Source of the DNA: Closterium sp. NIES-65
Taxonomy: Eukaryota; Streptophyta; Zygnematophyceae; Desmidiales; Closteriaceae
Reading direction: 5' to 3'
NCBI GenBank assembly: GCA_948144175.1
Contig: CANXME010002513.1
Location: forward strand, 51,001-115,000
DNA: 64,000 bases
Position 1 is the stretch's first letter. Each line of letters begins with the position of its first letter. The notes under the pieces were generated by a model. It had not been told where the DNA came from. It searched no databases and worked only from the letters and a program-made list of their open reading frames with translations. The position numbers were made by a program, and so were the translations under genes. Positions 1 through 13,300 of the stretch are shown one piece after another.

Positions 1-3000
1 CATGGACTGGTGGCGAGTCATTGTGACGTCGCCACGCGCCTACGAGCCACCGTCGCACGAGGAAGGGCCCTCGGGCCCAGCTGTCACCTGGAGTTCGTTC
101 TGCGAGACCGCCCAATACAGCACGTGGGATGCGTGGTGCGCAGGGCTTCGGGCGCGTTTTGAGCCGATCGCGGCTTCAATTTCGGCGCGTCAGAAACTGC
201 GCACTTGGCGCCAGCTCGGGTCAGTTCAAGACTATACCAGCGGTTTTCTCGCACTTTGCGAGGCTACATGCACGAAGCGGAGCGGGTGGACCGTTACGTC
301 GGAGGGCTGAAGCCGGACATCTCGCACGAGATAATGCTGCGCGGACTCTCTAATTTCAACGAGATTCTCGCGCTCGCCGAGAAGATCGACATTCTACGCC
401 GACCGAGACCGGGGTCCTACTACGGACATCGTCCTCGGGGACCGACCGAGCACGCCACTGTACACGCCGTCGCAACGAATGCAGCTGCCGCACCGTTTAA
501 GGGGCGCTGCTTTGCTTGCAACAGGCCGGGCCATCGCAAGAGCGAGTGCCCAGAGGAGCTGAGGCGCCGAGGAGCAGAGCAGGGGAGGGAGTCTCAGAGG
601 CAGGGAAACGCCAGCAGTCAGTAGAAGTTGGGCCAACTACTGACGAGACTGCCTGCTCGCCCAACCACACCGACCCTCACCGAGTCACAGTACCGATTCA
701 TGCCATCGATCGGGCTCGGATGAATAAGGAGGGTACAGCGACGGATTGCCCGGTACTAATCTACGGGAAAATACAGGGAGCAGCAGTGAAGATTTTTATT
801 GACGGAGGAGCAAGTCACAGCTTAGTTAATACCGCAACCGCACGGAAATTACAGTTAACACTTAACCGATGCTTACCTGAGATAGATGCACGCTTAGTCG
901 ACGGCACGCCACTGGCTATACGGGAAAAGGTGGAGAGAGTAAAAGTCCGCTGCAGAGGGAACTTCGGGTTTACACAGGAAATGCTCGCAACGACACTGGA
1001 TGGGCACGACATTTTATTGGGACGTGATTGGCTGCGACGGTATAACCCACGAATTGACTGGACGACAGGTAGCTGCACAGTGCGAAGTAGTTGTAACTGG
1101 GTCGAGCTACCTCGCTGGCAGCCACCCGAGTCTTCGACGGTCCAGGTCAACGCCATCACGATGAAACGGGCTGACGTGTACGCAGTGGATATCGCATTAG
1201 TTGAAAAAGAGGAGCAGCCGAGTGATTTTCAGAAACTGTTGGCAGCCGTACCGCTCGAACTACAGGCACTACTGAAACGGTTCCCGGGTATCTTCCCGGA
1301 TGACTTACCGCAAGGGCTGCCACCTCAGCGGGCACATGACCATAGGATCGAGTTAGAGCCGGGGGCACAGCCAACTATACAGCGCCAATTTCGACTGACA
1401 CAGCCCGAGCTCGACGAACTAAGGAAGCAGTTAGATTACCTGTTAGAGAAGCAATTTATCCGACCGAGCTCGTCACCGTTCGCCGCACCGATACTGTTCA
1501 CACCGAAAAAAGACGGAGGGTTTCGAATGTGCATCGACTACCGAGCGCTTAACAGGGTAACAGTCAAATCACGATACCCCATCCCCCGCGCCGACGAACT
1601 GATCGACCAGCTGCGAACCGCACGAGTATTTTCGAAAATAGACTTACGGGGAGGTTGCCATCAAATTCGGGTCGAACCATCGGACTGCGCCAAGACAGCA
1701 TTTAGGACTAGGTACGGGTCATTCGAATACACGGTGATGCCTTTCGGGCTGACCAACGCGCCTGCAACATTTCAGATGACCATGAACGAGGCGTTTAGGC
1801 CACTTTTAGATAAGTGCGTCATAGTTTACCTCGACGACATCCTCGTTTACAGTCGGGACCAGCAGCAGCACTTAGTAGATCTCGAAGCAGTTTTTAAAAT
1901 TTTAGAGGCACATCGGTTACTCACCAAGTGCTCCAAGTGCGAGTTTTTTCGGGACAGACTAGAGTTTTTAGGTCACGTCATTTCGGAGGCTGGGGTTGAG
2001 ATTGACCCTAAGAAGCTGGATACGGTAAAAGCGTGGCGTCCCCCGACGAACATCACGGAACTGCAGAGTTTTTTAGGGTTTGTTAATTACGTTCGTCGGT
2101 TCGTCCCCGACATGGCACGCTTAACAGCCCCACTCACTGATTTACTGCGCAAGGGGGTCCCTTTTACGTGGGGGGGGAAAGAGCATGCTGCCTTCTCTGC
2201 CCTAAAAAATGTTCTCTGTTCACCACCCGTCCTACGCATCGCTGACCCACACCGCCCCTTCGAAGTTGTTACCGACGCGAGCGACATCGCCATCGGAGCT
2301 ATACTGCTACAGGACTTTGGCAATGGCCTCCAACCCATCGCTTACGAATCACGCAAGCTCCATCCACCTGAGCGAAATTACCCGATACACGACCGCGAAA
2401 TGCTTGCGATCGTGCATGCATTCAAAGTGTGGCGCTGCTACTTGACCGGCGCAGACGTGACAGTACGGACAGACCGTCGATCCCTACAGTACCTTCGCGC
2501 ACAACCCCACCTCAACCCACGACAGATTCGGTGGCTCGATTTCCTCAAGTCGAATTTCCACTATACGGTCACATATAAAAAAGGAGCCTCGAATATCGCT
2601 GACGCACTGACCCGCCCCACTGCCCAAATCCACGCGATACTACTCACCCAGACCAGCCCATTACTGACAGGACTATTTACCCACGGATATCAAACAGACC
2701 CGTTCTTCATAGGAGGAAATTCACAGCAATTCGCAACAGCCAATGGAGTCTATTACGTAAAAGCTGAAACCGACCGCATCTGGGTACCAAGATACACGCT
2801 ACTACGGGAACTACTGTTACAGGAAGCACACGACGGAGTTACCTCGGGACATTTCGGAGTAGAAAAAACACGGCAACAGCTGCAGCGGTACTACTACTGG
2901 CCGGAAATGTTGACCGACGTGCAACGACACGTGGCATCGTGTCCCACTTGCCAGCTCATGAAGTCAAGCAGGAAGCGGCCGGCGGGACAATTGCAACCAA

Positions 3001-4483
3001 TCCCACCCCCAGAGCGTGCTTGGCAGCAGGTGACGATGGACTTCGTCACGGGTTTACCGGCTGGGGCGAGTGGGAATGACGCGATCCTGGTCGTCGTCGA
3101 TCGACTAACGAAAATGGCACATTTCGCAGCATGCAGGAAATCAATCACAGCCGAGGAAACAGCCCGACTCTTCATCACCACCGTCGTTCGACTGCACGGG
3201 ATACCAGCGTCGATCATCAGCGACAGGGACACGAAGTTTACCAGTAATTTCTGGCGGAACCTATGGCAGCAGTTTGGCACGCGACTTCAATTCAGTTCAT
3301 CCTACCACCCCGAAACCGACGGACAGACCGAACGGACAAACCAGACCATGGAGCAGTTGATTTGAGCCACGTGCGACGATCCAAACACGTGGGAACAGCA
3401 GCTGCCTCTCATCGAGTTTGCATACAACAACGCGCCATCCGCCACGACCCAACAGTCGCCATTTTACTTGAACTACGGACAGGACCCAACAGTACCCATG
3501 ACACCGAATCCCAACAATCCCGTTCCCCGCGCACAACAGTTCGCCGAGATCCTACAAGGAGCACGGACCAGGGCAGCAGAAGCAATAAAAAAATCAATAT
3601 CATCGCTAAACGCAACGCCGATCGCCACCGCAGGCCCGTCACTTATCAGCCGGATGATCTCGTTTTACTCGACACTCAGAACCTCCGCCTGCCCATCACT
3701 CCCAAACTCCGCCCTCGATACTGTGGGCCATTACAAATCAGTCACATGATCACACCTGTCACCGCGCACCTCCTCCTTCCCGCTGACTGGTATGTCAGCC
3801 CCTCGTTCCACGTCAGTCTGCTTCGCCCTTACGTCCCATCCACCAGCCAACTTCATCGACATCGGCCATCCAGCATGACACGTCCACCAACCGAACCAGT
3901 CATCACCCCCGACAAAATCTTGAGCCACAGAGTTCGCGACCCTCGAGGAGCCCGAAAAGTTGAGTTTCTGATCCGCTGGAAAGATCGTACACCCACCGAG
4001 GACAACTGGGTTCCCCTGGACAAAGTTGAAAACCACCCTGTCGTCATCGACTACTTGCGCAGCCGAAACTTCAAAGACGTCCTCGCGCTTTCGTAAGGAA
4101 GACCTCCTTAGGACGGGGGGGTAGTGTAAGGAAATTCCCTTTTCCTTACTTCGCATCCCTGCTCGACGCGTACATCACTGTAGCACCTCAGTCAGCACCG
4201 TTACCACTCGCGACCATCGCACCGATAATCATCCCGCCATTTTCGCACATCGCATCCCGACCTCACGGCTCGGCTGGTACCCCGCGCTCCGGGCCTACAC
4301 TTCGACACTTTCCCAAACCTCAGTCCCAGGCTCGTCGCGCGACTACCACAGACCATTACCGTTACCACTGTAGTTTCGCTATATATTCTTCGCTCATGCC
4401 TTCGCTCATTGTACTCTTGCTTCGATAGTGCAATTCTCGTTCGTTCACTCAATTGCACTCGTAACAGCTCACTACATGCAACA
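1..4483 (+). mobile_element. Ty3/gypsy LTR retrotransposon of the chromovirus clade (3' part)
   Basis: This fossil element enters from the left edge, so its 5' LTR and the start of gag lie outside. Parts in order: gag with a CCHC zinc knuckle (CFACNRPGHRKSEC, about 508-550), aspartic protease (about 790-1040), reverse transcriptase (about 1330-1890, with YLDDILVYS near 1827-1853), RNase H (about 2230-2620), integrase with its HHCC zinc finger and DDE core (about 2790-3590), and a C-terminal chromodomain (about 3895-4080). The integrase-chromodomain order identifies a chromovirus, a clade common in plants. A G-rich polypurine tract ends at 4124 and the 3' LTR follows. The copy is broken, with at least one break in the visible part. 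Its age cannot be estimated because only one LTR is in view. Confidence 0.93.
4125..4483 (+). repeat. 3' LTR of the gypsy element
   Basis: The LTR begins TGTAAGGAAATTCCC directly after the polypurine tract and contains a TATA-like stretch (CTATATATTC) near 4379. The right end is uncertain: possible CA ends lie between 4468 and 4483. The partner LTR lies outside the window, so the boundary cannot be confirmed here. Confidence 0.6.
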
Positions 4484-6486
4484 AAGATGCACATTACGTT
4501 GCTTTGCGAAACGTTTGAGGCAAGAGAGGTGCAGAAAAGTGAAGTAAGATGGAACCAATTTGATACCACATGAAACGTGTATTTCAGTATTTTATTAGGG
4601 GTCTACTTTTAACCTATTTCTCAAGTTCTTCCGAATTCAATTAAGTTGTAACAAATATGGACTGTAGAGTAATTTTCATTGGCAATCTCTTGCCAAGCAA
4701 TTCCTCTTGTAGATAGTAGACGCTATTATATATCTGTACATTCACACCGCTGCTGAACAACTAGTACAACGGCTAGCATACGTGATGCAATATCGATGTG
4801 CCGTATATCCCCCGTTCAAGCGAACGACCCAGAATCCAGGAAAAGGCTCTACATGCTTTATCCCGATTTGTTGCTATCATCCCTGCGCGGCTGGAGTGGA
4901 GAACCAACGAGTATGGCAACGACTTCACACGGGAACTTCCAACTTCTCATGCAAAATTTCATATTGCTGACCGCGAGTCCACTGAGCGTGGGCCCATGTA
5001 CACTACACTCTAATACACATGATGCCCACCCCGTGCACGCGGATTTTCTCTGAACCGTATAGAAACCCTGCACCGGAGGTTTTTTTCTAGCCAGTTGCAC
5101 TCACGTTACAAGCACGTCGCGCTGCAGTGGTTATGAACCAATAGTAACGAACAGACTGAAGTCATACTAAAGAGACTCAAGTAAAAATTTCAACAGATAC
5201 GTTAAAAATCCTTTTTATAAGCACCTGCGAATCCTTTTTAGCTAGCTGCGAATTGACGAAGCTTATGCCAATTCCAGCATATTATAAGCTCATTTTAAAA
5301 GGCAACTGGGAGTGGCTCAAACGGGCATCATGTGTAATATGCAGTTGCTGGGAAAGGAAAGCCACAAAGTTCCGAACAAAATTCAGTACACTATGTACAG
5401 TAGTTTTTGCTGACGATTCACGAACTTCTTGCGGGCGCCCTGTCATCAACCTTCTTGCGGGCGCCCTGTCATCCTCCACTGTCCGCGCCATTAAAGTTGA
5501 GCAATCAGCGAACCACGGGAGTGACATGGCAAGGTCGGCGATGCTCTCCAATCGCATCGTGGCATTCCATACAGTTTCCGAAAACGCTGGAGAGTACAGC
5601 GCGTTGCGTGCGTCATCCATGTCATCAATGACTCACTGGATAAGGCACGCATGCTTGAACTGTGGTGTTGGATGGTGTAAAAGCCCTGAGGGCGACGCCG
5701 CGAATCGGGAGCCTCGGTGGTGAGCTTTTAATATGAGTAAGTAGAGCAGCTGTTCGACGTGGAATTGTGTTAGGCTGACGTTTCCGTTCCCAGCAAAAGA
5801 GAACACTTCGTGCGTACATTGATGATGCTCCGCTTCGGCACAGACTTCTGAATTGGCGCACAGCAAATATCTTATCCAAGCTGCCCTGGCAAGAGCAGCG
5901 ACAAACTTCAACCAGCTTAGGAAACCTTGCTTCACAACAAGCCCAAGCAGAGAGCCTGTGCCACGTCTGCGCGGACCTTCCTAACCTGATCCGATCAGCT
6001 TGAGGGACCGCGTCATTTCATTCACAGGCTGTTCGTTGGCTTGCTTGGGGAGATCTACGAAAGTGACGCGGCTCGCCTTGGCTGAAAACAGGCAGGCAAG
6101 CGCTTGGCAACAATCCCGACAATGCGATCAGAGATCTGCTCCAATTAGTCCGCTTCCAGTCGCTTTGTTGTTCCCCTCCAGTGAGGCTGCTGTTGCTTCA
6201 TTGTTCTCGTTCCTACGACCACAACTATAACTGATCCACCTCCCGTCCTCCTTCCGCCCTCACTCATTCCGTTATATGCCAAGGACTGTAGGGTGACGAC
6301 GGCATAATAACGAAGCTCATCGGACGACCGGAATAGATAACCCAGATGTTTGGACCAGCTCCTGGTGGACATCGTTAATTGGCGCTCCAGAGATACCTGT
6401 TAAAACAAAAGTGTCTCGTTTGGTAGTTCAGATCAAGCGTCTCAAGAACAGCGCATCTCTCAACAACGTCTCGTCGAGCAATCGCC
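4484..6486. other. Intergenic DNA upstream of the LBD gene, no gene seen
   Basis: Only short open frames without recognisable domains occur here. The right-hand part should hold the promoter and 5' leader of the LBD gene, but I cannot place a transcription start. One short direct repeat is listed separately. Confidence 0.6.
5424..5474. repeat. Direct repeat, 26-bp period, two copies
   Basis: The core CTTGCGGGCGCCCTGTCATC occurs twice, 26 bp apart, in otherwise unremarkable intergenic DNA. Confidence 0.8.
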
Positions 6487-7218
6487 ATGAGCTGCAACGG
6501 TTGTCGCGTGTTACGAAAAGGCTGCAGCGAGAGCTGCGTGATCCGCCACTGCCTCGCGGGGATCGACGGCGCGGAGGCGCAGGGCCACGCGACGCTCTTC
6601 CTCGCCAAGTTCTACGGCCGCGCGGGCCTAATGGGCTTCATCTCTGGGGTCGAGGAGATCCAACGGCCCGCGCTCTTCCAGTCGCTGCTCTTCGAGGCGT
6701 GCGGCCGCACCATCAATCCCGTTTACGGCGCTTCGGGACTGCTCTGGACGGGCCAGTGGCATTTCTGCGAGGCTGCGGTCGACGCCGTGCTTCGCGGAGG
6801 GTCGATAAAGCCGATATCTGACACTTCCGCTCCAGCCGTCACTTCCCCTACTGATCCTCCTGCTCCCCAGGTCCCCACTCCCACTGTCCGGCCGATCGTA
6901 GCCGCTTGTGCGCTCCCTACTCCCACCGTGATGACGTCAGCGGGGCCTGTAATGATGGTCGGAAACTCCGCTGCACCTTCGTCGTTCCCGCCGTCCGTTT
7001 TTCCCGCCGGCGCGCCGTTCTTTCCCGGCGCAATGGGCGTCCTGAGGCCACGCGGTGGGTTGCCCGCGACGGCCTCCGCGCTCCCCCCCTTACCAGGCGC
7101 CGCAGGCGGCGTGAGTGGGCCGCTCGTAGGCGGTCTCGCGGGGAGCTACCTTCCGCAGCAACTGATGCAACAGCAACAGCAGCAGCAGTATGCACAGCTT
7201 CAGCAACAACAGCAGCAA

Positions 7219-7253
<35 letters not shown>

Positions 7254-8301
7254 GCAGATGGTACATTTACACAGCATGTACGCCACACCTGGCATGTATC
7301 AGCCGAGTGCCGCCGTCTCCTTGCCGACCGCTGGCTCTGCCGTCATGTCTGCCGGCCAGCCGATGGTCGCGTCCGGTCAGATGATCTCCTATTGGCCGGC
7401 TGCCCATGGGTCTACCGCTCCAACGTCCACCTTTCCCAGCGCGGCGCCAGGCGGAGTGATGATGGTTGCAACGCCGCCACCGCCAGCTCAGATTCCCGGG
7501 TTTTCAGTGACTGGCTTCCAGCCAATGACGTTCGGAAACGTGGCGGTCCCGCAAAGCCAGCAAGTGCCGTTTACTTCGGGACAGATAGCAACTGGTGGTG
7601 TTCCATCCGCTGCTGCTTACTTAACCCCATCACATCAACAGCAGCAACTGAGCGCTGCATCGCAGCAGCAGCAGCAAGCGCAACAGCAAGCGCAACAGCA
7701 GCAATCAGAGAATGAGAAGCAGCAGCGTCTAAGGCCATGCACGCCACCCGCTGTTCCATCAGCAATGGAGACCCACAAAACCCCAGCTGCACCGGCAGCA
7801 GCAGCGGGCGGCGCGCGGGCGGCACCAGAGCGCACGGAGAGCCCTGCCAGCTGCCTGTCCCCCATGGCTAGTGGCGTCAGTGGGAGCAGACCGAGTGGGC
7901 TGAGCGGGTCCAAGAGCAGCAGAGGCCCTGAAGAGAGCAGTGCACTGCTGCTGGCGCCTGTGGCCAGACGACCAAAGCTCATGCATGCCCCAACCTCAGA
8001 CTCGCCGCAATTCGTCCCTCCGAACCTGCAGCTCCGGACAGACCTGGGAGGAAGCAGCGCCGCACGAGTGAGAGCAGGATCGGAATCACTCGACTCACAT
8101 GCAACAGTAGAAGCGCCAGATTTCTACCCACCAGCCTCGTTTCCCGCACCAGGTGCTGCAGCTAACCCGTGGCGGTCTCTTTGCAGATCTGGGATTGAGG
8201 AGGGGATGCATCAGCAGCACAGCAGCACTTTCCTGTCTGTGCATGATGGTGTTCACGGCAAGCAGAGCTCTCCTGGTGAGCTGCTCCAGCTGCTGTCATG
8301 A
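6487..8301 (+). CDS. Class II LOB-domain (LBD) transcription factor
   Basis: A nuclear DNA-binding protein of the plant-specific LBD family. Residues 1-105 are a full LOB domain. It opens with MSCNGCRVLRKGC, carrying the zinc-finger-like C-x2-C-x6-C-x3-C block (Cys3, 6, 13, 17), followed by GHATLFLAKFYGRAGLM and ALFQSLLFEACGRT. These are hallmarks of class II (the LBD37-42 type), which lacks the leucine-zipper-like coil of class I. In Arabidopsis, LBD37-39 repress nitrate-response and anthocyanin genes; the same role here is inference. The start is secure because class II proteins begin this way. The 604-residue length is far above the usual 200-300 because of a long Pro/Ser/Ala/Gln tail with polyglutamine at about 227-257 and 384-413. 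The frame is open from start to stop, so one exon suffices, although a small intron near the 3' end is not excluded. Confidence 0.92.
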
Positions 8302-8747
8302 CATCAGTGTGTTCATTGTGTGGCCCAGGCTAAGGGGTCACAGGCAAGGGGATATACGGTAGAGGCTGACAAGGCTGGAGCTGCCCTGCTAGCATGGTTG
8401 ATCATCCAGTATAGTGTAGACCTATCAAGTGGTTCTTGGCTGAAAGTCCATCAGCTACCTGTATATTCGTTGTTACCGTAGTCCAACTTATGTAACTACT
8501 GATACATGCTCTAAACGTGGTGATGTAACTGTGACTGGGAGCATGGTCTGGTCTCATGCGGTGCGTCATTCCATATGTGTGTATACTCACATGCTTGCTT
8601 GTACGGGTATGATGTGGACACGCGAAGCAGCAAAATGTCCACTGTACACAGGAAGGCAAGTACGGTAACAGTCCTCGTAGAGGGCTTACTGCGGTAGTAG
8701 CATGCGTCAAGGCACAAGCTCTGTGATTAGCATGCAAACTCTGTGAT
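8302..8747. other. 3' flank of the LBD gene, no further gene seen
   Basis: This should contain the 3' UTR and polyadenylation region of the LBD gene. I see no other coding signal. Confidence 0.5.
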
Positions 8748-8985
8748 TAACATTGTGGATAGCCCTGTGGTTAGCCCTGTGGTTAGCCCTGTGGTTAGCC
8801 CTGTGATGAACCTCGTGATCAATTTTGTGGTAGCCCTGTAGTTAGACCTGCGATTTGCCCTGTGACTAACCCTGTTGTTGGCGCCGCAGTTACCCCTGTG
8901 GTTATCCCTGCGCTTTTCCCTGTGACTAGCCCTGTGGTTAGCCCCGTGGTTAGCCCCGTGGTTAGCCCTGTGCCTGGCCTACGTG
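8748..8985. repeat. 12-bp minisatellite (AGCCCTGTGGTT)
   Basis: About 20 units, with near-perfect copies at both ends and degenerate ones in the middle. Because the unit is a multiple of three, it leaves a spurious open frame on the minus strand. Confidence 0.85.
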
Positions 8986-9078
8986 GGGGTTGCTGAGGTG
9001 GGTCCCATAGGGAGGTGGGTCGCAAAAGGAGGCGGGTTGCAGGGGGAGGAAAACGAAGGAGCAATCCGGGGGGGAGGT

Positions 9079-9105
9079 GGGGGGGGGGGGGGGGGGGGGG
9101 GGGGG
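9079..9105. repeat. Poly-G run of 27 bases
   Basis: A pure G homopolymer inside a wider G-rich patch that extends to about 9220. Its exact length is doubtful because such runs are error-prone in sequencing. Confidence 0.8.
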
Positions 9106-10227
9106 AGTCCTACGCAGGGGGAGGGGAGGGAGCGGGACTGGGGGAAAACATTAAGGAGGAGGGGGGGGGGGGGTGGTGGTGGTTGGGATCTTTGGGAGTT
9201 AAGGGGGAGAGGGGGGGATAACACACCTGAGAGTTTTACCAGCCTAGATAACCTATCTGATCATATTTCCTATATTCTTCAGCTCTGGCATATGTGGCCT
9301 TCATCCTCCATCTTCACTTCCAAAAGGATCGTCGTTGGTTGCCCTGCAAGAAGACAAGAGTTGAGCCTGTTGTGAAATGATGGGTGTTGTTCGATTTGGG
9401 CACAATGTAGATGATATGATGGTATGATATGACATGACGTTTCTGGGGTTCAGTCTGTGTTTAGTTGTTACTTCCTCACCTTCACATGCAACGGTGATGT
9501 CTTCACCAGCTGGCCGCTCCAATTAGTTCTACTACCGTACTCTTCAGTTCGTTCCAGCGCTTACTCTCCACCCCGCCTCACTGTAATGTCAACAACACAC
9601 CCAAAACGCAGCGAGAGAGAGATTGTCACATGAGAGGCGAAGAGAGAGGTTGGCACATGAGAGGCGACGAAAACATTGCAAGGTCCTTGAAGCATGTGGA
9701 AGGGTAAGGATGAAGCTCATGGATCCATACAAAAATCAATCAGCCACAGTGGAATTGTGTTGCTGGGTAGAGAAAAAAATGGGCACGGAAGGCAAAGGAC
9801 TGCAAAGGACAGGAACTGTGGGGTTGGAAGGGGTATTGGTGCGGAAGAGAAAAGGGTGGGTACAGAAACTCACCACTAGAAAAAGCCTCAAAGCACGTGC
9901 TATTCTTGTGCACCCTCGTGCTCCAATGCTGCTACCAAAATGTTACTCTAGCCACACCTGAAGCAGAAAACGCGAGGGGAAAAGGCATGTGAACAAAGAG
10001 GAGAGAAAGAGCCGAGCAATAGGGCATCTGAAGATAGAAGAGCGAAGGTAAGGAGAGGAGATTGACAAAAACGTGAGAGTGAAGCATAACGTGCAGCGAT
10101 GTGTAGAGGATCAAAGGAGCAGGCCACCTTGAATACGAGGAAAGCGGATTTGTCAGAGACGACTCACCACATCTCAAATCTTCAACCTCATATCCGTTCA
10201 TGTACCTCTGCTTCGCTCATCGCTCTG
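9106..10227. other. Intergenic DNA, no gene seen
   Basis: G-rich at the left, then ordinary sequence. A short imperfect duplication around CACATGAGAGGCGA lies at about 9620-9670. No domain-bearing frame is visible. Confidence 0.55.
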
Positions 10228-10346
10228 GTCGGGCGCAAGGGCGGGCGCATGGGTGGGCGCATGGGTGGGCGCATGGGTGGGTGCATGGGTGGGCGCATTG
10301 GTGGGCGCATAGGTGGGCGCATGGTTGGTCGCATGGGTGGGTGCAT
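10228..10346 (+). repeat. 12-bp minisatellite (GGTGGGCGCATG), left block
   Basis: About ten units abut the 27-bp satellite. The same unit returns in the larger block at 15204-15869, on the far side of the 27-bp and 61-bp arrays. Confidence 0.9.
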
Positions 10347-13300
10347 GGCGCCCGCCTCACATCACAGAGGAGTGGCGCCCGCCTCACATCACAGAGGAGT
10401 GGCGCCCGCCTCACATCACAGAGGAGTGGCGCCCGCCTCACATCACAGAGGAGTGGCGCCCGCCTCACACCACAGAGGAGTGGCGCCCGCCTCACATCAC
10501 AGAGGAGTGGCGCCCGCCTCACACCACAGAGGAGTGGCGCCCGCCTCACATCACAGAGGAGTGGAGCCCGCCTCACACCACAGAGGAGTGGCGCCCGCCT
10601 CACATCACAGAGGAGTGGCGCCCGCCTCACACCACAGAGGAGTGGCGCCCGCCTCACACCACAGAGGAGTGGCGCCCGCCTCACACCACAGAGGAGTGGC
10701 GCCCGCCTCACACCACAGAGGAGTGGCGCCCGCCTCACATCACAGAGGAGTGGCGCCCGCCTCACACCACAGAGGAGTGGCGCCCGCCTCACATCACAGA
10801 GGAGTGGCGCCCGCCTCACACCACAGAGGAGTGGCGCCCGCCTCACACCACAGAGGAGTGGCGCCCGCCTCACACCACAGAGGAGTGGCGCCCGCCTCAC
10901 ACCACAGAGGAGTGGCGCCCGCCTCACACCACAGAGGAGTGGCACCCGCCTCACATCACAGAGGAGTGGCGCCCGCCTCACACCACAGAGGAGTGGCGCC
11001 CGCCTCACACCACAGAGGAGTGGCGCCCGCCTCACACCACAGAGGAGTGGCGCCCGCCTCACATCACAGAGGAGTGGCGCCCGCCTCACACCACAGAGGA
11101 GTGGCGCCCGCCTCACATCACAGAGGAGTGGCGCCCGCCTCACATCACAGAGGAGTGGCGCCCGCCTCACACCACAGAGGAGTGGCGTCCGCCTCACATC
11201 ACAGAGGAGTGGCGCCCGCCTCACATCACAGAGGAGTGGCGTCCGCCTCACATCACAGAGGAGTGGCGCCCGCCTCACACCACAGAGGAGTGGCGCCCGC
11301 CTCACATCACAGAGGAGTGGCGCCCGCCTCACACCACAGAGGAGTGGCGCCCGCCTCACACCACAGAGGAGTGGCGCCCGCCTCACACCACAGAGGAGTG
11401 GCGCCCGCCTCACATCACAGAGGAGTGGCGCCCGCCTCACACCACAGAGGAGTGGCGCCCGCCTCACACCACAGAGGAGTGGCGCCCGCCTCACACCACA
11501 GAGGAGTGGCGCCCGCCTCACATCACAGAGGAGTGGCGCCCGCCTCACATCACAGAGGAGTGGCGCCCGCCTCACACCACCGAGGAGTGGCGCCCGCCTC
11601 ACACCACAGAGGAGTGGCGCCCGCCTCACATCACAGAGGAGTGGCGCCCGCCTCACACCACAGAGGAGTGGCGCCCGCCTCACATCACAGAGGAGTGGCG
11701 CCCGCCTCACACCACAGAGGAGTGGCGCCCGCCTCACACCACAGAGGAGTGGCGCCCGCCTCACATCACAGAGGAGTGGCGCCCGCCTCACATCACAGAG
11801 GAGTGGCGCCCGCCTCACACCACAGAGGAGTGGCGCCCGCCTCACACCACAGAGGAGTGGCGCCCGCCTCACACCACAGAGGAGTGGCGCCCGCCTCACA
11901 TCACAGAGGAGTGGCGCCCGCCCCACACCACAGAGGAGTGGCGCCCGCCTCACACCACAGAGGAGTGGCGCCCGCCTCACATCACAGAGGAGTGGCGCCC
12001 GCCTCACACCACAGAGGAGTGGCGCCCGCCTCACACCACAGAGGAGTGGCGCCCGCCTCACATCACAGAGGAGTGGCGCCCGCCTCACACCACAGAGGAG
12101 TGGCGCCCGCCTCACATCACAGAGGAGTGGCGCCCGCCTCACATCACAGAGGAGTGGCGCCCGCCCCACACCACAGAGGAGTGGCGCCCGCCTCACACCA
12201 CAGAGGTGTGGCGCCCGCCTCACATCACAGAGGAGTGGCGCCCGCCTCACATCACAGAGGAGTGGCGCCCGCCTCACATCACAGAGGAGTGGCGCCCGCC
12301 TCAGACCACAGAGGAGTGGCGCCCGCCTCACACCACAGAGGAGTGGCGCCCGCCTCACATCACAGAGGAGTGGCGCCCGCCTCACACCACAGAGGAGTGG
12401 CGCCCGCCTCACACCACAGAGGAGTGGCGCCCGCCTCACATCACAGAGGAGTGGCGCCCGCCTCACACCACAGAGGAGTGGCGCCCGCCTCACATCACAG
12501 AGGAGTGGCGCCCGCCTCACACCACAGAGGAGTGGCGCCCGCCTCACACCACAGAGGAGTGGCGCCCGCCTCACACCACAGAGGAGTGGCGCCCGCCTCA
12601 CATCACAGAGGAGTGGCGCCCGCCTCACACCACAAAGGAGTGGCGCCCGCCTCACATCACAGAGGAGTGGCGCCCGCCCCACACCACAGAGGAGTGGCGC
12701 CCGCCTCACATCACAGAGGAGTGGCGCCCGCCTCACACCACAGAGGAGTGGCGCCCGCCTCACACCACAGAGGAGTGGCGCCCGCCTCACATCACAGAGG
12801 AGTGGCGCCCGCCTCACATCACAGAGGAGTGGCGCCCGCCTCACATCACAGAGGAGTGGCGCCCGCCTCACATCACAGAGTAGAGACGCCCGCCTCACAT
12901 CACAGAGGAGTGGCGCCCGCCTCACACCACAGAGGAGTGGCGCCCGCCTCACATCACAGAGGAGTGGCGCCCGCCTCACATCACAGAGGAGTGGCGCCCG
13001 CCTCACACCACAGAGGAGTGGCGCCCGCCTCACACCACAGAGGAGTGGCGCCCGCCTCACATCACAGAGGAGTGGCGCCCGCCTCACACCACAGAGGAGT
13101 GGCGCCCGCCTCACACCACAGAGGAGTGGCGCCCGCCTCACATCACAGAGGAGTGGCGCCCGCCCCACACCACAGAGGAGTGGCGCCCGCCTCACACCAC
13201 AGAGGTGTGGCGCCCGCCTCACATCACAGAGGAGTGGCGCCCGCCTCACATCACAGAGGAGTGGCGCCCGCCTCACATCACAGAGGAGTGGCGCCCGCCT

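Noticed and set aside
4782-5723. Several 60-156 codon frames upstream of the LBD gene
   Set aside because: They overlap each other on both strands with no domain or consistent codon use.
8153-8190. A tiny intron near the 3' end of the LBD gene (GTGCTGCAG to TTTGCAG)
   Set aside because: It would be only about 38 bp, well below the other introns here, and the frame is open without it.
9079-9105. Poly-G run (and the poly-C run at 55405-55441) as a biological signal
   Set aside because: Homopolymers of this kind are common sequencing or assembly weak points, and nothing nearby gives them a role.
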